A stretch of DNA of 16,072 nucleotides from an uncultured Archangium sp. (GTDB lineage: Bacteria; Myxococcota; Myxococcia; Myxococcales; Myxococcaceae). The stretch spans positions 1 through 16,072 of the forward strand of contig CAMLFP010000091.1 in the NCBI GenBank assembly GCA_946479335.1, read 5' to 3'. A program made the translations under genes and the position numbers. The notes below the pieces were generated by a model. It did not search any database, was not told the origin of the DNA, and worked only from the letters and a program-made list of their open reading frames with translations. This document shows, one piece after another, positions 14,226-16,072 of the stretch (positions within the stretch are counted from its first letter, which is position 1; the number at the start of each line of letters is the position of its first letter).

Positions 14226-15344
14226 ATGCGCATCGCCATCCTCCACAACTCGGATCACACGCTGTTGGAGGAGGACCCGGGCCGCGAAGCACGTGAAGAC
14301 GTCGTGCGCGTCGCCGCGGCCATCCACTCCGCGTTGATCAAGTCGAAGCACGACGTGCAGCTCATCCCCGTCGAGGGAGATCTCCACGGCCTCCACGAAG
14401 CGCTCGCCGGCAAGCCCGACGCGGTGGTGAACCTCTGCGAGTCGCTCGCCGCCGACGCGCGCGGCGAGATGCTGCTGCCCGCGCTGCTCGAGCTGTGGCA
14501 CGTGCCGTACACCGGCAACTCCGCGCTCTCGCTCACGCTCGCCCTGCACAAAGACAAGGCGAAGGAGATTCTGAGCGCGCGCGGGGTGCCCACGCCGGCC
14601 TTCCGCGTGGTGAAGCACTTCGAAGAGGTCTCGGAGATCGACCTCGGCTTCCCGCTCATCGTGAAGCCCTCGCGCGAAGACGCGTCGATGGGCATCGACT
14701 TCGACTCGGTGGTGCACACCCGCCAGCAACTCGGGCGTGCGGTGAACCGCGTGCTGCGTACCTTCCGTCAGCCGGCGCTCGTCGAGCAGTTCATCGAGGG
14801 CCGCGAGGTGTACGTGCCGATTCTGGGCAACACCGCGCGCCGCGCGTTGCCGCTCTCGGAGATCCGCTTCGGTGCGGCCTTCAACGGCAAGCCCAACGTC
14901 GTCTCGTACAAGGCGAAGTGGGACACCGGGTCTCCTGAATGCATCGAGTCGCCCTCGCAGCTCGCGGAGCTGCCGAAGGCCATCGAAGCGCGCTGCATCG
15001 AGGTCGCGCTGGCGGCCTTCGAGGCGCTCGACTGCCGCGACTACGGCAGAGTCGATTTACGCGTCGATGAAGACGGGCAACCGTACGTCATCGACATCAA
15101 CCCCAACTGCGACCTCCACCCGCAGGCGGGGTTTGCGCGCGCCGCCGAAGCGGCCGGGCTCTCATACGCCGACCTCGCGTCGCACCTGGTGGACCTCGCG
15201 TCGGAACGCCGTCATGGAAATCAGGCCACTCGCCTCGCAAGACAGACAGCCGCTGGCAGAGCTGCTGAGCCGCATCGAAACCTTCACGCCCGAAGAGGTG
15301 ACGTGCGCGCTGGAGCTCATCGACGCCGCGCTCACGCCCAATAA
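14226..15344 (+). CDS. ATP-grasp ligase, D-Ala-D-Ala ligase-like, with unusual C-terminal extension
   Basis: The 372-aa product is an ATP-grasp carbon-nitrogen ligase close to D-alanine-D-alanine ligases. An N-terminal domain (1-95, MRIAILHNSD start, VPYTGNS at 93-99) is followed by FPLIVKPSREDASMGI (142-157), ALVEQFIEGREVYVPILGN (184-202) and the metal-binding end YGRVDLRVDEDGQPYVIDINPN (273-294; Asp277, Asp290 and Asn292 region). It probably links an amino acid or peptide by an acyl-phosphate, but the substrate is not clear; the conserved D-Ala-D-Ala ligase N-terminal signature is not obvious. Homology ends near LASHLVDLASERR (317-329). The last ~43 residues, Arg/Ala/His-rich, are read out of frame over the GNAT gene, which starts at 15214. 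No SD precedes ATG 14226. Confidence 0.88.
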   Translation: MRIAILHNSDHTLLEEDPGREAREDVVRVAAAIHSALIKSKHDVQLIPVEGDLHGLHEALAGKPDAVVNLCESLAADARGEMLLPALLELWHVPYTGNSALSLTLALHKDKAKEILSARGVPTPAFRVVKHFEEVSEIDLGFPLIVKPSREDASMGIDFDSVVHTRQQLGRAVNRVLRTFRQPALVEQFIEGREVYVPILGNTARRALPLSEIRFGAAFNGKPNVVSYKAKWDTGSPECIESPSQLAELPKAIEARCIEVALAAFEALDCRDYGRVDLRVDEDGQPYVIDINPNCDLHPQAGFARAAEAAGLSYADLASHLVDLASERRHGNQATRLARQTAAGRAAEPHRNLHARRGDVRAGAHRRRAHAQ

Positions 15345-15681
15345 CCCCGACTACCAGGTGCGCTGCGCGATGCGCGACGGCAAGGTCGTCGGCTACGTCT
15401 GCTACGGCCCCACCCCGATGACGGAGGGCTGCTTCGATTTGTATTGGATTGCCTCCGACCCGCTGGTGCGCGGGCAAGGCGTCGGCGCCGCGCTCGTCTC
15501 CGCGATGGAAGGCGACATCCGCCGGCGCAAGGGGCGCCTGATTCGCGTCGAGACCAGCGCGATGGAGGCCTACGGCCCGACGCGCGGGTTCTATTCGGCG
15601 ATGCAATACAAAGAGGAGTCGCGCTTCCGCGACTTCTACAAGCCGGGCGATGACCTCATCACGCTCGCGAAGCGGCTCTGA
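15214..15681 (+). CDS. GNAT-family N-acetyltransferase
   Basis: The 155-aa product has the GNAT fold: MEIRPLASQD (strand 1), VGYVCYGPTPMT, strand 4 in FDLYWIASDPLVRGQGVGAA and the acetyl-CoA pyrophosphate-binding R-x-x-G-x-G (RGQGVGA, 86-92), then strand 5/6 with RLIRVETSA and YGPTRGFYSAMQYK. It would transfer an acetyl group from acetyl-CoA to an amine; the substrate is unknown. The start ATG 15214 lies inside the ATP-grasp frame, with only a weak GGAA upstream, so translation may depend on ribosomes from the ligase gene. Pairing with an ATP-grasp enzyme suggests a two-step modification of one small molecule or peptide, but that is inference. The 3' end overlaps the convergent methyltransferase by 23 bp. 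Confidence 0.9.
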   Translation: MEIRPLASQDRQPLAELLSRIETFTPEEVTCALELIDAALTPNNPDYQVRCAMRDGKVVGYVCYGPTPMTEGCFDLYWIASDPLVRGQGVGAALVSAMEGDIRRRKGRLIRVETSAMEAYGPTRGFYSAMQYKEESRFRDFYKPGDDLITLAKRL

Positions 15682-16072
15682 GCTTCTTCACGGCGATGAG
15701 CTGAATCTCGCGGCGCAGGTGCGTGAGCCGCGAGAACGTCGTCCACACCTTCAATGCAGCGACGCGCGCGTATTCCCACAGCGCGTTCACGCCCTTCGCC
15801 AGCCGACGACGCAGCATCGCTTTGTCGTCAGACACCACCGCGAGTGACGCCTGCTCCAGCCCGCGGCGCAGCGTCGAGGTGTCGTAATAGACGTGGTGCT
15901 GCCAGCCGAGCCGCGCCGGGTGGAAGTAGCGGCCGCTCCGCTTACCAACGTGGAGCCGGAAGTACGCCGCGTCGGGCACGATGATGAACGCCACGCCGCC
16001 GGGCTTGAGCACGCGTTCGATTTCGCTCAGCGCGACCTTCGGCGCGTCGACGTGCTCCAGCGTGTGCTTCGC
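15659..16072 (-). CDS. class I SAM-dependent methyltransferase, C-terminal part (truncated by window)
   Basis: The frame is open to the right edge, so only the last ~137 residues are seen. The edge reads KHTLEHVDAPKVALSEIERV then LKPGGVAFIIVPD, the post-III region of class I methyltransferases (LEHV...LxExxRVLKPGG). Downstream of it come HPARLGWQHHVYYDTSTLRR and a basic C-terminal tail. The GTG at 16012 would cut through the motif and is not a true start. The SAM-binding GxGxG part and substrate clues lie outside the window. Its last 23 bp overlap the GNAT gene. Confidence 0.85.
   Translation of the reverse strand, partial: AKHTLEHVDAPKVALSEIERVLKPGGVAFIIVPDAAYFRLHVGKRSGRYFHPARLGWQHHVYYDTSTLRRGLEQASLAVVSDDKAMLRRRLAKGVNALWEYARVAALKVWTTFSRLTHLRREIQLIAVKKLRAASRA

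Noticed and set aside
14175..14729. Possible 5' extension of the HD-domain gene
   Set aside because: It is antisense to the ATP-grasp gene and lacks homology; the conserved N-terminus starts at 14174.

Overview
This high-GC window is densely packed with genes and looks like chromosomal DNA from a myxobacterium or close relative (Myxococcota). The main pointers are a protein of the Myxococcus-type paralogous family DUF2378/TIGR02265, a predicted lipoprotein with a DAG-rich linker, G/C-biased third codon positions, frequent GTG starts and almost no intergenic DNA. No rRNA, tRNA, IS element, phage gene or CRISPR array was seen. No gene-free stretch exceeds about 115 bases.

Layout, left to right: (1) the 3' part of a CocE/NonD-type hydrolase (+); (2) a YiiX-type papain-like amidase (-), divergent from and overlapping the start of a secreted Cys-rich/charged protein (+); (3) a membrane-anchored M48 metalloprotease carrying a complete RNase Sa/barnase-type domain at its C-terminus (-), divergent from a barstar-like inhibitor gene (+); (4) a tightly coupled five-gene operon on the minus strand: thyA, folA, DUF2378, PduO-type cobalamin adenosyltransferase, queG; (5) a secreted cytochrome c-FTR1 iron permease fusion (+) behind a Fur-like operator; (6) a PNGase F-like lipoprotein (-); (7) a SAMHD1-like HD phosphohydrolase overlapping a Nudix-metallo-beta-lactamase fusion (-); (8) an ATP-grasp ligase and a GNAT acetyltransferase (+) that overlap by 131 bp; (9) the 3' part of a class I SAM methyltransferase (-), running off the right edge.

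The most striking locus is 2746-4226. The last ~83 residues of the M48 protein read as a guanyl-specific RNase with all catalytic and base-recognition residues present, and the gene starting immediately divergent from it encodes a barstar homologue. The simplest reading is a toxin/immunity or RNase/inhibitor pair in which the RNase is carried outside the inner membrane on a membrane-bound protease that may also release it. The domain calls are strong; the biological role is inference.

Several neighbours fit nucleotide and one-carbon metabolism: ThyA and DHFR share the folate cycle, QueG finishes queuosine, and the HD and Nudix proteins could act on nucleotides. The five-gene operon is joined by GTGA overlaps and a TGA-ATG junction, which suggests translational coupling.
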